A stretch of DNA of 29,956 nt, taken from positions 1-29,956 of the forward strand of contig NZ_CAJODG010000033.1 in assembly GCF_905233635.1 (NCBI RefSeq). Direction: 5' to 3'. Positions 1 through 7,501 of this stretch are shown here, in pieces (position 1 is the stretch's first letter; the number at the start of each line of letters is the position of its first letter). A program made the position numbers and the translations under genes. The notes under the pieces were generated by a model, which saw nothing but the letters and a program-made list of their open reading frames with translations, had not been told where the DNA came from and ran no database searches. This DNA is from Selenomonas sp. AE3005 (GTDB taxonomy: Bacteria; Bacillota; Negativicutes; Selenomonadales; Selenomonadaceae).

Positions 1-438
1 CTTGTCTTCCTTCGTCAGGGTTTCATGGTTAACGTTGTATACGATAGTCGGGAGGTCGTTACCAGCCGGAGCGGAGATAACAACTTTCTTAGCGCCTGCT
101 TCAAGATGAGCAGAAGCTTTTTCTTTGGAAGTGTAGAAACCAGTGCATTCGAGAACTACGTCTACATCATGCTTAGCCCAAGGAATATCCTTAGCGTCCT
201 TGCAAGCATAGATTTTGATTTCTTTGCCGTTAACGGTGATGCTGTCTTCGCCAGCCTCTACCTTGTCAGCGTATTTGTATCTGCCCTGCGTGGAATCGTA
301 CTTCAGCAGGTGTGCGAGCATTTTCGGGCTCGTGAGGTCGTTGATTGCAACTACTTCATAACCCTCTGCATCGAACATCTGACGGAAAGCGAGACGGCCA
401 ATACGGCCAAAACCATTGATAGCAACTTTTACTGCCAT
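1..438 (-). CDS. gapA: Glyceraldehyde-3-phosphate dehydrogenase, type I (N-terminal part, cut by window edge)
   Basis: This glycolytic enzyme oxidises and phosphorylates glyceraldehyde-3-phosphate with NAD+ in the cytosol. The visible 146 residues start MAVKVAINGFGRIGRLAFRQ, the classic Rossmann NAD-binding motif GFGRIGR, followed by the family signatures AINDLTSP, KYDSTQGRY and LECTGFY. The catalytic Cys region lies beyond base 1, so the gene is partial only because of the window edge. The ATG at 438 is preceded by an AGGGGG ribosome binding site. A good promoter lies upstream at 471-500, so gapA appears to start its own transcript rather than depend on the maturase gene upstream of it. Identification is secure. 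Confidence 0.97.
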   Translation of the reverse strand, partial: MAVKVAINGFGRIGRLAFRQMFDAEGYEVVAINDLTSPKMLAHLLKYDSTQGRYKYADKVEAGEDSITVNGKEIKIYACKDAKDIPWAKHDVDVVLECTGFYTSKEKASAHLEAGAKKVVISAPAGNDLPTIVYNVNHETLTKEDK

Positions 439-470
439 TTGAAAAATACCCCCTAAATTTTTTAGAAGTT

Positions 471-500
471 ATAATACAATAACTTCCCTGCAATTGTCAA
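471..500 (-). promoter_or_regulatory. Probable sigma-A promoter of gapA
   Basis: On the minus strand TTGACA (495-500) is followed after 18 bp by TATTAT (471-476), about 33 bp before the gapA start codon. The -35 box is a perfect consensus match. Confidence 0.7.
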
Positions 501-647
501 TCTTTTTATCATAAATTACAGCAATTATTCCATGAATCCCGGAGATTTTTTTCAAAAAATTCGCAACGAATACTCAACAATAACCTTCGCAGGGTAAAAT
601 TCCACAAAATGCTGAAAAAATAATAGCTGTAGTCCCATATAAAGCAA

Positions 648-675
648 GAGTGACAAGGTCTATGCCTTGTCACTC
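648..675 (-). terminator. Probable terminator hairpin after the SCIFF maturase gene
   Basis: An 11-bp perfect stem (GAGTGACAAGG with CCTTGTCACTC) and a 6-nt loop lie 31 bp after the maturase stop codon and ahead of the gapA promoter. The following minus-strand bases are only moderately T-rich (TTGCTTTATA), so termination efficiency is uncertain. Confidence 0.6.
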
Positions 676-705
676 CATCACCATTATTATAAATGTCGTT
701 TATGA

Positions 706-2106
706 TTATGCTGTTTCGTCTTCCTGCTCCAGCTTCTCCAGTTCCAGCATGGCCTGTACATAGATAGCACACTCCAGACGTTTCTTCTGGATTTCGCAGC
801 CCACCTCGTACGGCTTACGGATATCACCGTGGAACAGGTCAGCATTGGCATGGCAGCCGCCGGAGCAGAAGAACCGGGACCAGCAGTCACGGCATTTTTC
901 CTTGTTGAGCACATGACTTTCACGGAAGTACTGCGGCAGCTTCGTATCCGTCACACCTTCGTCCAGGGAGCCTAAGCGGTAACCTTCGCGGCCAACAAAC
1001 TGATGGCAGGGATAGAGGTCGCCGTTTTCGGCCACAGCGAAGTATTCGTGACCGGCACCACAGCCGGACAGGCGCTTGGCTACACACGGGCCGTTGGAAA
1101 GGTCCATATTAAAATGGAAGAAAAAGAATCCCTTGCCCTCACGATGGCGCTGCATATAAGCCTCTGTCAGCTTGTCATATTCCCCAAAGATACGCGGCAG
1201 GTCTTCTTCCGTAAAGCCCAGCGGACTGTCTTTTAATACCACCGGTTCCATGGACAGGATATCAAAACCTTCATCATTCATGGACAGCACGTCTTTTGTG
1301 AAGTCCATGTTGTTTTTCGTATAGGTGCCGCGCAGGTAGGTGTAAACACCGCGGTAATCCCAGTCACCGCCCTTGCGGGAGTCGAGGCACTTGTGGAAGT
1401 TCTTGATGGCGCGGTCATAGGAACCGTTGCCGCCCACATCAGGACGCATGGCGTCGTGAACTTCCTTGCGGCCGTCCAGGGACAGGACGAGGGAGAAATC
1501 ATTGTCGTTCAGCCATTTGATGTTTTCATCATTTAATAAGAGGCCGTTGGTCGTAAGCGTCAGCTTGAATTTCTTGCCGGTTTCCTGTTCACGCTGGCGG
1601 GCATATTCGGTCACAGCTTTGACCGTTTTCATATTGATAAGCGGTTCGCCGCCGAAAAAGTCCATTTCAAGGTGTTTTCGGGGGCCGCTCGCTTTAATAA
1701 GGAAGTCAACTGCTTTTTTGCCGGTTTCCGGGCTCATGATAGCCCGTTCCTGACCATAGCTGCCGCCGTCCCCAAAACAATACTTGCAGCGCAGGTTGCA
1801 ATCCTGGGCAATCATCAGGCACAGGGATTTTACGAGCCCTTTCTGCTTGAAGGTAGGGGGCACGTCAATATCCGGCGCGAAGAGCTCACCTTCGTCCATC
1901 AGGGCATGCAGTTCGTCAATGGCCTCCTCAAGGTCAGCCTTTTTATAACGGTCCTGCAAAGCAGCGATAACCGCAGCATCATTTTCCCCATCAAAAGTGT
2001 CCATGATTTCGTAAATCATTTTATCCACAACATGCACGGCACCGCTGTTAATGTCCAGCAGGATATAGGTACCGTTCTGCACGAATTTATGAATTCTGGC
2101 TTTCAT
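706..2106 (-). CDS. SCIFF peptide maturase (radical SAM, SPASM-type, thioether-forming)
   Basis: This is a radical S-adenosylmethionine enzyme expected to install Cys-to-alpha-carbon thioether cross-links in the SCIFF peptide encoded just upstream. Of the 466 residues, about 1-90 form a winged-helix/RRE-like recognition region (VHVVDKMIYEIMDTFDG). The radical-SAM cluster motif CNLRCKYCF is near residues 103-111, with FFGGEPL further on. The C-terminal SPASM-like region carries many cysteines (CGAGHEY, YPCHQF, CRDCWSRFFCSGGCH, CEIQ) for auxiliary Fe-S clusters. Length and motif order match the SCIFF maturase family. The start at 2106 has an AGGAG site. A terminator hairpin lies between it and the peptide gene, so it is probably expressed at a lower level by read-through. 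Confidence 0.95.
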   Translation of the reverse strand: MKARIHKFVQNGTYILLDINSGAVHVVDKMIYEIMDTFDGENDAAVIAALQDRYKKADLEEAIDELHALMDEGELFAPDIDVPPTFKQKGLVKSLCLMIAQDCNLRCKYCFGDGGSYGQERAIMSPETGKKAVDFLIKASGPRKHLEMDFFGGEPLINMKTVKAVTEYARQREQETGKKFKLTLTTNGLLLNDENIKWLNDNDFSLVLSLDGRKEVHDAMRPDVGGNGSYDRAIKNFHKCLDSRKGGDWDYRGVYTYLRGTYTKNNMDFTKDVLSMNDEGFDILSMEPVVLKDSPLGFTEEDLPRIFGEYDKLTEAYMQRHREGKGFFFFHFNMDLSNGPCVAKRLSGCGAGHEYFAVAENGDLYPCHQFVGREGYRLGSLDEGVTDTKLPQYFRESHVLNKEKCRDCWSRFFCSGGCHANADLFHGDIRKPYEVGCEIQKKRLECAIYVQAMLELEKLEQEDETA

Positions 2107-2140
2107 TGCAACTCCTAACTTTCACAAAGCAAATAAATGT

Positions 2141-2170
2141 AAAAAGCCCTTCCAGAGAATCTGGAAAGGC
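2141..2170 (-). terminator. Intrinsic terminator/attenuator between the SCIFF gene and its maturase
   Basis: The minus strand reads GCCTTTCCAGA, a TTC loop, TCTGGAAGGGC and then TTTTT. It lies 20 bp after the SCIFF stop and 35 bp before the maturase start. It would let the peptide transcript be made in excess of the enzyme transcript, a common design in RiPP operons. Confidence 0.8.
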
Positions 2171-2189
2171 CTGTAATATAAGCAAATGC

Positions 2190-2327
2190 TTACTTTTCGC
2201 AAACCTGATTGCCCACAGTGCAGGAAGTCTTGCAAGCGGACTGGCAGGAAGCCTGGCACTCGCCGCAGCCGCCCGTCTTCAGGGTTTTCTGCATGCTCGG
2301 CTTGTTCACCGTCTTAATGTGCTTCAT
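2190..2327 (-). CDS. SCIFF peptide (six cysteines in forty-five residues), ribosomal peptide precursor
   Basis: A 45-residue precursor peptide begins MKHIKTVNKPSMQKTLKTGG and ends in the cysteine-rich core with Cys at 21, 24, 28, 32, 36 and 43, exactly six in forty-five residues. The leader (about 1-20) would be bound by the maturase, which cross-links core cysteines to neighbouring residues. SCIFF is widely conserved in Clostridia and related firmicutes, but its biological role is unknown. The ATG at 2327 follows a strong AGGAGGG site. The gene has its own promoter at 2363-2391 and is followed by a terminator before the maturase gene. Sequence and context agree completely with the family. 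Confidence 0.96.
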   Translation of the reverse strand: MKHIKTVNKPSMQKTLKTGGCGECQASCQSACKTSCTVGNQVCEK

Positions 2328-2362
2328 TATTAGCCCTCCTATCAAAAATAGAATCTCATATT

Positions 2363-2391
2363 ATTTTAACAGTTTTTGACAGATAACACAA
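2363..2391 (-). promoter_or_regulatory. Candidate promoter of the SCIFF operon
   Basis: The minus strand has TTGTGT (2386-2391), a 17-bp spacer and TAAAAT (2363-2368), about 35 bp before the SCIFF start. It sits just after the 3' end of the preceding PHP phosphatase gene. Confidence 0.5.
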
Positions 2392-2404
2392 GGTGAAACG
2401 CAAA

Positions 2405-3184
2405 TTATTTCTGACAATTCACCATCTGCCGCTGCTGGAAGGTCACCGGCGTAAGGTGCAGGCTTTCCGCAAAATCATACGCCAGCAGCAGATGCGCTCC
2501 CACCGCCGCCGGGGTATGAGCGTCAGACCCCAGCGTGACATAGCGGCCGCCCAGTTCCCGATACCGCTGGTAAATTGGCATCAGGTCAGTCAGGGCCTCT
2601 TTGTCCCCCAGCCGCCGGGTGTTTATCTCCATGGCGGTATCCGTGTCCACCGCCGTCTGTAACACCTTATCGATTTCATCAGCAAAATCCTTGTAGACAA
2701 TGCCGGCATTTTCATACGGTGCATAACGGCAGATGTAATCAATATGCCCTAAAGTATCGGCAAAGCTGTGCCCCCGGAGGTTGTCAGCCATCTGCTCGAA
2801 ATAGCGGTGATAGGCTGTCTGTTTATCCTTATCCTCATAATAATCGGGATAAAAAATATCCAAATCATCGACGATATGCTGGGAACAAATCACCATATCA
2901 AAGGGCACACGCCGGGAAAACTCCTCAGAATAATCCCTGGTGCTCTCACGCATACCGATTTCCACGCCCAGCCGCAGGTTGTCACCGCGCAAGGGGCTGT
3001 AAGCACGCCAGTACTGCTCCGGCTCAAAGGTAAAGGTCTTGCCCTCTTTGCTGGTATAATCGGCGTCCAAATGTTCCGTAAAGACGAGCCCGAAACCCTG
3101 CCGGGCCGCAGCCTGCAGAGCCTCGCGGGCCTTCATCTCCGAATCGGCAGAAAACTCCGTATGGATATGACTGTCAAATATCAT
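2405..3184 (-). CDS. PHP-domain phosphoesterase, HisJ/HisK-type histidinol-phosphatase family
   Basis: This is a metal-dependent PHP phosphoesterase. The 259 residues contain the ordered metal-binding motifs of the family: DSHIHTEFSADS (residues 4-15), TEHLD, GVEIG, CSQHIVDD, GHIDYICRY, MEINTRR and LGSDAHTP near the C terminus. Length and motifs fit monofunctional histidinol-phosphate phosphatases, which carry out the penultimate step of histidine synthesis. No other his genes are present here, so the substrate is inferred from the family only and another phosphate monoester is possible. The start at 3184 has an AAGGAAAG site. Confidence 0.85.
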   Translation of the reverse strand: MIFDSHIHTEFSADSEMKAREALQAAARQGFGLVFTEHLDADYTSKEGKTFTFEPEQYWRAYSPLRGDNLRLGVEIGMRESTRDYSEEFSRRVPFDMVICSQHIVDDLDIFYPDYYEDKDKQTAYHRYFEQMADNLRGHSFADTLGHIDYICRYAPYENAGIVYKDFADEIDKVLQTAVDTDTAMEINTRRLGDKEALTDLMPIYQRYRELGGRYVTLGSDAHTPAAVGAHLLLAYDFAESLHLTPVTFQQRQMVNCQK

Positions 3185-3245
3185 CTGCGCACACTTTCCT
3201 TACTATACTATTTACAGCTAAATTTTCGCACCTGCCGGACGGCTT

Positions 3246-3674
3246 TTATTTCTTTGCTTTGTTTTCCTGCTGCTTAATCGGGTTCATGCCAAAGTTTTGC
3301 AGGTTGCCCTGTTTATCGAAAATCAGCACGCAGCGTACCACGGGTTCCTTTTCAAACGTCATGAAGTACACCATCTGGTCAGCCTGGTCAAAACGCGTCC
3401 AGGCCACAAACTGTGCGCCCTTATACTTACCCAAATCATTGGCCATCTTCTGTGCCGTGCTGGTAATTTTGGCAGCGTCGATTTCCTTCTGTGCCTCACT
3501 GCCCATCATTTTCAGGGCATCGACCGGTTTATTCTTCACCAGCATAACGTCCATCCAGGCAGCAGCTTTTTCCTGCTCGTTGGAAAGCGCCTGCGCGTCC
3601 GGCGTAACAGCCATAGCCACAGCCGAGCAGCTCAGCATTGCTCCTAAACATAAAGCCATAATCTTCTTTTTCAT
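3246..3674 (-). CDS. Small exported protein of unknown function
   Basis: A 142-residue protein has a typical signal peptide (MKKKIMALCLGAMLSCSAVAMA, positive N terminus, hydrophobic core, Ala-x-Ala-like cleavage region). The mature part has an early helix (NEQEKAAAWMDVMLVKNKPVDALKMM) and a C-terminal beta-rich part (QFVAWTRFDQADQMVYFMTFEKEPVVRCVLIFDKQG). The layout recalls small NTF2/DUF3887-like exported domains, but this is only an impression. The start is placed at ATG 3674, because AGGTGG lies 5 nt before it and overlaps the alternative upstream GTG at 3683. It lies between the PHP gene and another envelope protein, each with its own ribosome binding site. Confidence 0.75.
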   Translation of the reverse strand: MKKKIMALCLGAMLSCSAVAMAVTPDAQALSNEQEKAAAWMDVMLVKNKPVDALKMMGSEAQKEIDAAKITSTAQKMANDLGKYKGAQFVAWTRFDQADQMVYFMTFEKEPVVRCVLIFDKQGNLQNFGMNPIKQQENKAKK

Positions 3675-3703
3675 GTTAACCACCTCATAATTTTTATTAT
3701 ATA

Positions 3704-4513
3704 TTACATGGATACATCTGTAACTACACCATCTCTGGTGTATACATAAACGCTTTTACCATTGTGGTTGAATACATACTGTTTGAGCTCCGCGCCTTCG
3801 CCATTCGTGACATTCACGCGGCTGGGCTGCCCCATAGCAGCAGCAATCTTCGTTTCACTGTCGCCGGGATGAATGCCGCCATATTTCCCCTGGGAGAGAT
3901 TGGCCGCATGCTTTTGGGCATTTTCCTTATCGAGCCTTGTCTCATGCTCTGCCTCCTTGCACATGGCCACAATCAGCCGCTGAAAAGGCAGAATTTTTTC
4001 AGACAAACGCCCCTGATAGCCTTCCGGCATATCCTGCACAATTGAAAGCAGCTTGCGGTCAGCAGCCACGTCCTTGTTGGTCATGTGCCCCCGGTACAGC
4101 GCTACCTGATTCATCGCCTCTGCGTAAGCCAGGAGCGTCTGCGCATCAGGACAGGAACCTTCCAGCTGACTGGCTAATTCCTTGTCGGCAAAATCCTGTA
4201 ACAGGCGGACAGCCTCCTCGCTTTTCTCCCTGTCAGGATGATTGAAATCCAAATGCACTAAAATCTCCAGCGCCTGCTCATACCGGCGAGTCTGATTCTC
4301 GCGCTGGTCACGGGCATAATTTGATTCCGTGCTGTGCTTGGCACTGTTTTCCATTTCCCCATATCCGGTAATACCGCCCACCGCGCCTACGGCTACGGCC
4401 AGCAGGACAAACATGACTGTCATTTTTAAATTGTGCAGCCGCAAGTACCGCAACGCCACCAAGAGCAGCAGCACCGGGCAGACAAACATCAGGCATAGCG
4501 CAAATACTGACAT
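3704..4513 (-). CDS. Membrane-anchored protein with C-terminal BamE/SmpA-like domain
   Basis: A 269-residue protein of unknown function. Two hydrophobic segments near the N terminus (about 3-22 and 32-50) anchor it. A charged helical middle region follows (about 55-200, rich in Glu/Gln/Arg). The last 60 residues contain GKYGGIHPGDSETKIAAAMGQPSRV and end in YVYTRDGVVTDVSM. That end resembles the small BamE/OmlA fold (a 'G-x-s-x-x-x-v-x-x-x-x-G-x-P' helix plus a strand reporting 'v-f-x-x-g-k-v'). The start at 4513 follows AAAGGAGG. The likely place of action is the envelope, but the partner is unknown. Confidence 0.75.
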   Translation of the reverse strand: MSVFALCLMFVCPVLLLLVALRYLRLHNLKMTVMFVLLAVAVGAVGGITGYGEMENSAKHSTESNYARDQRENQTRRYEQALEILVHLDFNHPDREKSEEAVRLLQDFADKELASQLEGSCPDAQTLLAYAEAMNQVALYRGHMTNKDVAADRKLLSIVQDMPEGYQGRLSEKILPFQRLIVAMCKEAEHETRLDKENAQKHAANLSQGKYGGIHPGDSETKIAAAMGQPSRVNVTNGEGAELKQYVFNHNGKSVYVYTRDGVVTDVSM

Positions 4514-4604
4514 GGATTACCTCCTTTAGCATCAATAAAAATCAGTTTCTATTATACCGCCATTATGCCAGTTTTTCCATAGGCAAAACTCACACCACTA
4601 TAAT

Positions 4605-4637
4605 ATAGCCCTCACCTTGGGAAAAGGTGAAGGCTAT
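4605..4637. repeat. Inverted repeat after the zinc-ribbon gene, weak terminator candidate
   Basis: A hairpin with arms ATAGCCCTCACCTT and AAGGTGAAGGCTAT lies 18 bp beyond the stop of the zinc-ribbon gene on the minus strand. No clear U-tract follows on either strand, so it may stabilise mRNA ends rather than terminate transcription. Confidence 0.45.
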
Positions 4638-4654
4638 AGGTGTTTTGGCCGTTA

Positions 4655-5296
4655 TTATTGTACACGGTAATCGCGGAAGGAAGTTATCGTGCCCTTGTTC
4701 AGGCCGATAATCAATTCCCGGATAATCTGCGGGTCACTGTAATCAAAAGGCAGGAAACAGCGCTCAGCATGATTGTAAAAGTCACGCACTTCATTTTCCA
4801 TGCCGCGAATGTCTGCTTCCAGCCGGGCCTTACGCTGCTCATAGGCCTTGCCGGCCTGTACATAGCCCACACTGGTAACGCACAGCCACATCACAAAGAA
4901 AAACGTCCATGGCGTTCCCGGGAAAAAGCCGGACAGGATGAGGTAAAAGAACAACGTGGACAGAAAACCGCCCAGTGTCCAGTTGAAAAGGGACGGCGTC
5001 TTATTTTGCAAACGCATCATCCACAAATCACCCAAAGTGGCATATTTGCTGCGAACATGCGCAAAATATCCTTGCAGACGGGTCAGTTCAATGATGAGCA
5101 TTTCCTTGTCCTGCGGCACTTCTGCCAGTTCCTGCAGGTCTATCAGCCCCGGCATGGCCGCCCGGATTTCATCGGCACCATCATCTCCTACGGTACGGGT
5201 CATAAGATCCACGCTCCCTGCCTCTGCCTGTTCACCGCAAAAGGCACAAACCTTGGCCTCGCTTTCAATTATACAGCCGCATTTTCTACAAATCAT
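4655..5296 (-). CDS. Zinc-ribbon membrane protein of unknown function
   Basis: The 213-residue protein begins with a zinc ribbon (MICRKCGCIIESEAKVCAFCGE, Cys pairs at 3/6 and 17/20). A soluble helical region of about 80 residues follows (LTRLQGYFAHVRSKYATLGDLW). Then come two transmembrane segments (about 107-127, FLSTLFFYLILSGFF, and 132-148, FFFVMWLCVTSVGYV) and a coiled-coil-like tail (YEQRKARLEADIRGMENEVRDFYNHAERCF). Such zinc-ribbon proteins are common in firmicutes and their roles are mostly unknown. The start has a GAAAGGGGG site. Confidence 0.75.
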   Translation of the reverse strand: MICRKCGCIIESEAKVCAFCGEQAEAGSVDLMTRTVGDDGADEIRAAMPGLIDLQELAEVPQDKEMLIIELTRLQGYFAHVRSKYATLGDLWMMRLQNKTPSLFNWTLGGFLSTLFFYLILSGFFPGTPWTFFFVMWLCVTSVGYVQAGKAYEQRKARLEADIRGMENEVRDFYNHAERCFLPFDYSDPQIIRELIIGLNKGTITSFRDYRVQ

Positions 5297-5410
5297 TGTT
5301 CTTCCCCCTTTCTCACCAATGTTTCTTATTAAAGTATTTATCGGTGAAATTTTACAATGATTAAACTAAATTATGCTTATAATGATTGATAACTATACTT
5401 ATTCGTTATG

Positions 5411-5445
5411 AAAAAGAAAAACCCTGCTAAAGCAGGGCTTTTTTA
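5411..5445. terminator. Bidirectional intrinsic terminator downstream of ddh
   Basis: The stem CCCTGC/GCAGGG (5422-5437, TAAA loop) is flanked by T-runs on both strands: CTTTTTT on plus and TTTTTCTTTTTC on minus. It closes the ddh transcript, whose stop is at 5460. Confidence 0.85.
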
Positions 5446-5459
5446 ACCAAAGTTTAATT

Positions 5460-6446
5460 TTACAGCAGATGAGCGCGCAATTCTGCACCGCTCTGTGCTG
5501 ACAGGTAAGACGGTGCAACATCAAGTACAGTCTTGCAGCCGGTAACACCTTCCTGCGCCAGACGGTAAGCAGCGCGGGCATAGCAGACCAGCACGCTGGT
5601 GGTGAATTCCGGATTGGAATCCAGGTTCAGCTTGAACTCGATAACATGCTTGTTTTCCTTAGCATGGCCGGTTACACCGGAGCGGATTACCGAACCGCCA
5701 TGGGGCAGACCCTTGTGGTCACGGTCCAGTTCTTCCTGACTGATGAAATGCACCGTCGTGTCATACTCGTCAAAGTAGTTGGGCATGGTTTTGATTTCCT
5801 GCTCTACCTTGGCGGCGTCGGCACCTTCTTCCAACACGACATAGCACTCACGGGTATGCTTTTCACGCGTGGTCAGGTCAGGATTTTCACCGGCGCGGAC
5901 AGCAGCCAGTGCTTTTTCCACCGGTACCGTGTACTGACGAGCATCAGCTACACCTTCAATGCGGCGGATAGCGTCGGAATGTCCCTGGGATACGCCGCGG
6001 CCCCAGAAAGTGTAATCCTTCCCCTGCGGCAGAATGGCATTGCTATAGACACGTGCCAGCGAGAACAGGCCCGGGTCCCAGCCCACGGAGATAATACCCA
6101 CGTGGCCGTTTTCCTTGGCAGCCTTGTCAACATTGGCAAAATGCTCAGGAATACGGGCATGCGTATCAAAGCTGTCGACAACATTAAAGAGTTTGGCATA
6201 ATGAGGAGTCTGCACCGGTAAATCCGTAGCGCTGCCGCCGCAGAGAATCATAACATCAATTTTATCTTCCCATTCTTCCACGTCGCTGACGTTCACCACA
6301 GGCACGCCAGGAGTTTTGATGGTGAGCAGTGCCGGGTCACGGCGCGTGAATACAGCCACCAGTTCCAAATCATCATTGGCCTTTACCGCACATTCCACAC
6401 CACGGCCCAGATTGCCATAACCTAAAATACCGATACGGATACTCAT
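5460..6446 (-). CDS. ddh: meso-Diaminopimelate D-dehydrogenase
   Basis: This enzyme makes meso-diaminopimelate in one NADPH-dependent step from tetrahydrodipicolinate, supplying lysine and peptidoglycan. The 328-residue length matches the family. The N-terminal dinucleotide fold is IRIGILGYGNLGRGVE (residues 3-18). Substrate-domain signatures follow: MILCGGSATDLPVQ, VDSFDTHARIPEH, GIISVGWDPGLFSLARVY, FWGRGVSQGHSDAIRRIEGV and GGSVIRSG. The start at 6446 has an AGAAGG site. A candidate extended -10 promoter (TGGTATAGT, box at 6491-6496) lies about 45 bp upstream. It appears to be a single-gene transcript between terminators. Confidence 0.96.
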   Translation of the reverse strand: MSIRIGILGYGNLGRGVECAVKANDDLELVAVFTRRDPALLTIKTPGVPVVNVSDVEEWEDKIDVMILCGGSATDLPVQTPHYAKLFNVVDSFDTHARIPEHFANVDKAAKENGHVGIISVGWDPGLFSLARVYSNAILPQGKDYTFWGRGVSQGHSDAIRRIEGVADARQYTVPVEKALAAVRAGENPDLTTREKHTRECYVVLEEGADAAKVEQEIKTMPNYFDEYDTTVHFISQEELDRDHKGLPHGGSVIRSGVTGHAKENKHVIEFKLNLDSNPEFTTSVLVCYARAAYRLAQEGVTGCKTVLDVAPSYLSAQSGAELRAHLL

Positions 6447-6553
6447 AATCTGCCTTCTTTCTATAACAAAAAAGTAATAGCTACCCTCATACTATACCAC
6501 ATCATCGGAGCATTGAAAATAATTTTCTTTAATGTATACAACAGACAATAGTT

Positions 6554-6729
6554 GCGCTATAACGAGGCAAGAAAATGTCCCCCACCTCAGCAGGTGGGGG
6601 CACGAATACCAAAACAGGCGGCGAGCATATCTCCCGCCTCGTTGAAACGCCAAGCTGGAACAACGGCGTTATAACGAGCCCCCAAATATCTCCCTAGCCT
6701 CTATAACTTTGCAGGCTCGTTGAAACGCC
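6554..6729. repeat. Two consecutive inverted-repeat units (GCGTTATAACGAG ... CTCGTTGAAACGC)
   Basis: The 375-bp gap between ddh and the DUF896 gene has no ORF. Unit 1 runs from 6554 (GCGCTATAACGAGGC) to 6651 (GCCTCGTTGAAACGCC) and contains an inner hairpin, CCCCCACCT with AGGTGGGGG at 6580-6600. Unit 2 runs from 6665 (GGCGTTATAACGAGCC) to 6729 (GGCTCGTTGAAACGCC). A partial third arm GCGTTATAAT is at 6768-6777. A smaller hairpin AATTTTGCC/GGCAAAATT lies at about 6739-6758. The arms of both units mismatch at the same three bases (ATA against TCA), so the units derive from one element. They may be a REP/MITE-like repeat or a structured RNA. Confidence 0.65.
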
Positions 6730-6821
6730 AATCGGAAGATTTTGCCTATGGCAAAATTTGAACAATAGCGTTATAATATCATGCATGTGACATGTAAAGA
6801 GATTGAAAGAGAGGCTTTTTT

Positions 6822-7097
6822 ATGATAACTCCGGAACTCATCGCCCGTATCAATGAATTATCACGTAAACAGCGTTCCACCGGCTTGTCCGAGGAAGAAA
6901 AAAAGGAACAGAAAAATCTCCGCGAAATTTACCTGGAAGGTATCCGCGGTCAAATGCGGCAAATGCTCGATAATATAGAAATAGTCCCCGGCCCGGGCGA
7001 GGCCGGCAACAGTGCTGCCAGCGCGCCTTTAGCCAAGGACCTGAAAATCACTCATATAAATGAAGTGGCCATCAATCTGCGTCCACAGTATCATTAA
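6822..7097 (+). CDS. DUF896 (UPF0291, YnzC-like) protein
   Basis: A 91-residue cytosolic protein. The N-terminal two-thirds is the DUF896 helical hairpin: ITPELIARINELSRKQRSTGLSEEEKKEQKNLREIYLEGIRGQMRQML. The signature segment 'INELsrKqk-x-x-GLtxeEkxEQxxLRxxYl' is clearly present. The tail is longer than usual and ends HINEVAINLRPQYH. In Bacillus, members of the family are linked to SOS-adjacent loci, but no biochemical role is known. The start at 6822 follows GAGAGG. A bidirectional terminator lies just downstream. Confidence 0.9.
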   Translation: MITPELIARINELSRKQRSTGLSEEEKKEQKNLREIYLEGIRGQMRQMLDNIEIVPGPGEAGNSAASAPLAKDLKITHINEVAINLRPQYH

Positions 7098-7118
7098 GCA
7101 TTTTAACCCCCAACGCGT

Positions 7119-7156
7119 GAAAAGGGACTGCCATCTGCAGATAGCAATCCCTTTTC
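7119..7156. terminator. Bidirectional terminator shared by the DUF896 gene and the facing small RNA
   Basis: A long stem pairs GAAAAGGGA(C/T)TGC with GCAATCCCTTTTC around the CATCTGCAGATA loop region. It lies 22 bp after the DUF896 stop, and at the 3' end of the minus-strand 6S-like RNA. Both flanks are rich in T or A. Confidence 0.65.
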
Positions 7157-7157
7157 A

Positions 7158-7342
7158 AAGAAGGGGTCCAAAATGCCGTTCGCTTAAAATGCCCAAAACC
7201 TGCGACTAGCAGGTGGGTGCCCTAAGTCTGGTTTCTGCATCTCGCCGTGGCGAACATCTACCAGAATCAAATCAAGCTCCCTGTAATAAATGTAGGTTGG
7301 ACATTCTATAAGCCCCCGCACACCCCAGGCTTTTCCTTCTTT
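7158..7342 (-). ncRNA. ssrS: Probable 6S RNA
   Basis: This is likely the regulator that binds sigma-A RNA polymerase by mimicking an open promoter. A minus-strand promoter (TTGCAT 7372-7377, 17 bp, TACTAT 7349-7354) predicts a start near 7342, and a terminator follows at 7156, giving about 185 nt, a normal 6S length. The ends can pair: minus AATGTC (7300-7305) with GGCATT (7172-7177), and the GGGG/CCCC tracts at about 7313-7317 and 7163-7166. The 3' side of the presumed central bulge carries the 6S-like GGGCACCCACCT and a small hairpin CCTGC...GCAGG (7199-7213). An apical hairpin TCGCC/GGCGA lies at about 7242-7253. No covariance-model search was done. Confidence 0.6.
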
Positions 7343-7348
7343 GTAAGT

Positions 7349-7377
7349 ATAGTAGCACAAAAAAAATGCCTATGCAA
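7349..7377 (-). promoter_or_regulatory. Promoter of the 6S-like RNA
   Basis: On the minus strand TTGCAT and TACTAT are separated by 17 bp. An overlapping TATACT at 7346-7351 is an alternative -10 box. Confidence 0.55.
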
Positions 7378-7437
7378 GACTTGACAAATACAAACTTTTG
7401 AAAATATTTACCAAATTCGAGCATTTTGCCAATAAAT

Positions 7438-7466
7438 TTGTCAACTAAACACAAATAATATATAAT
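7438..7466 (+). promoter_or_regulatory. Promoter of the 104-residue protein gene
   Basis: TTGTCA (7438-7443), a 17-bp spacer and a perfect TATAAT (7461-7466) lie 36 bp before the ATG at 7502. Confidence 0.75.
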
Positions 7467-7501
7467 AATATCAGCAAGAGCTCTAAAAGGAGATATGAAT
7501 C

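Noticed and set aside
6554..6729. CRISPR array
   Set aside because: Only two units, arranged as inverted arms rather than direct repeats with spacers, and no cas genes nearby.
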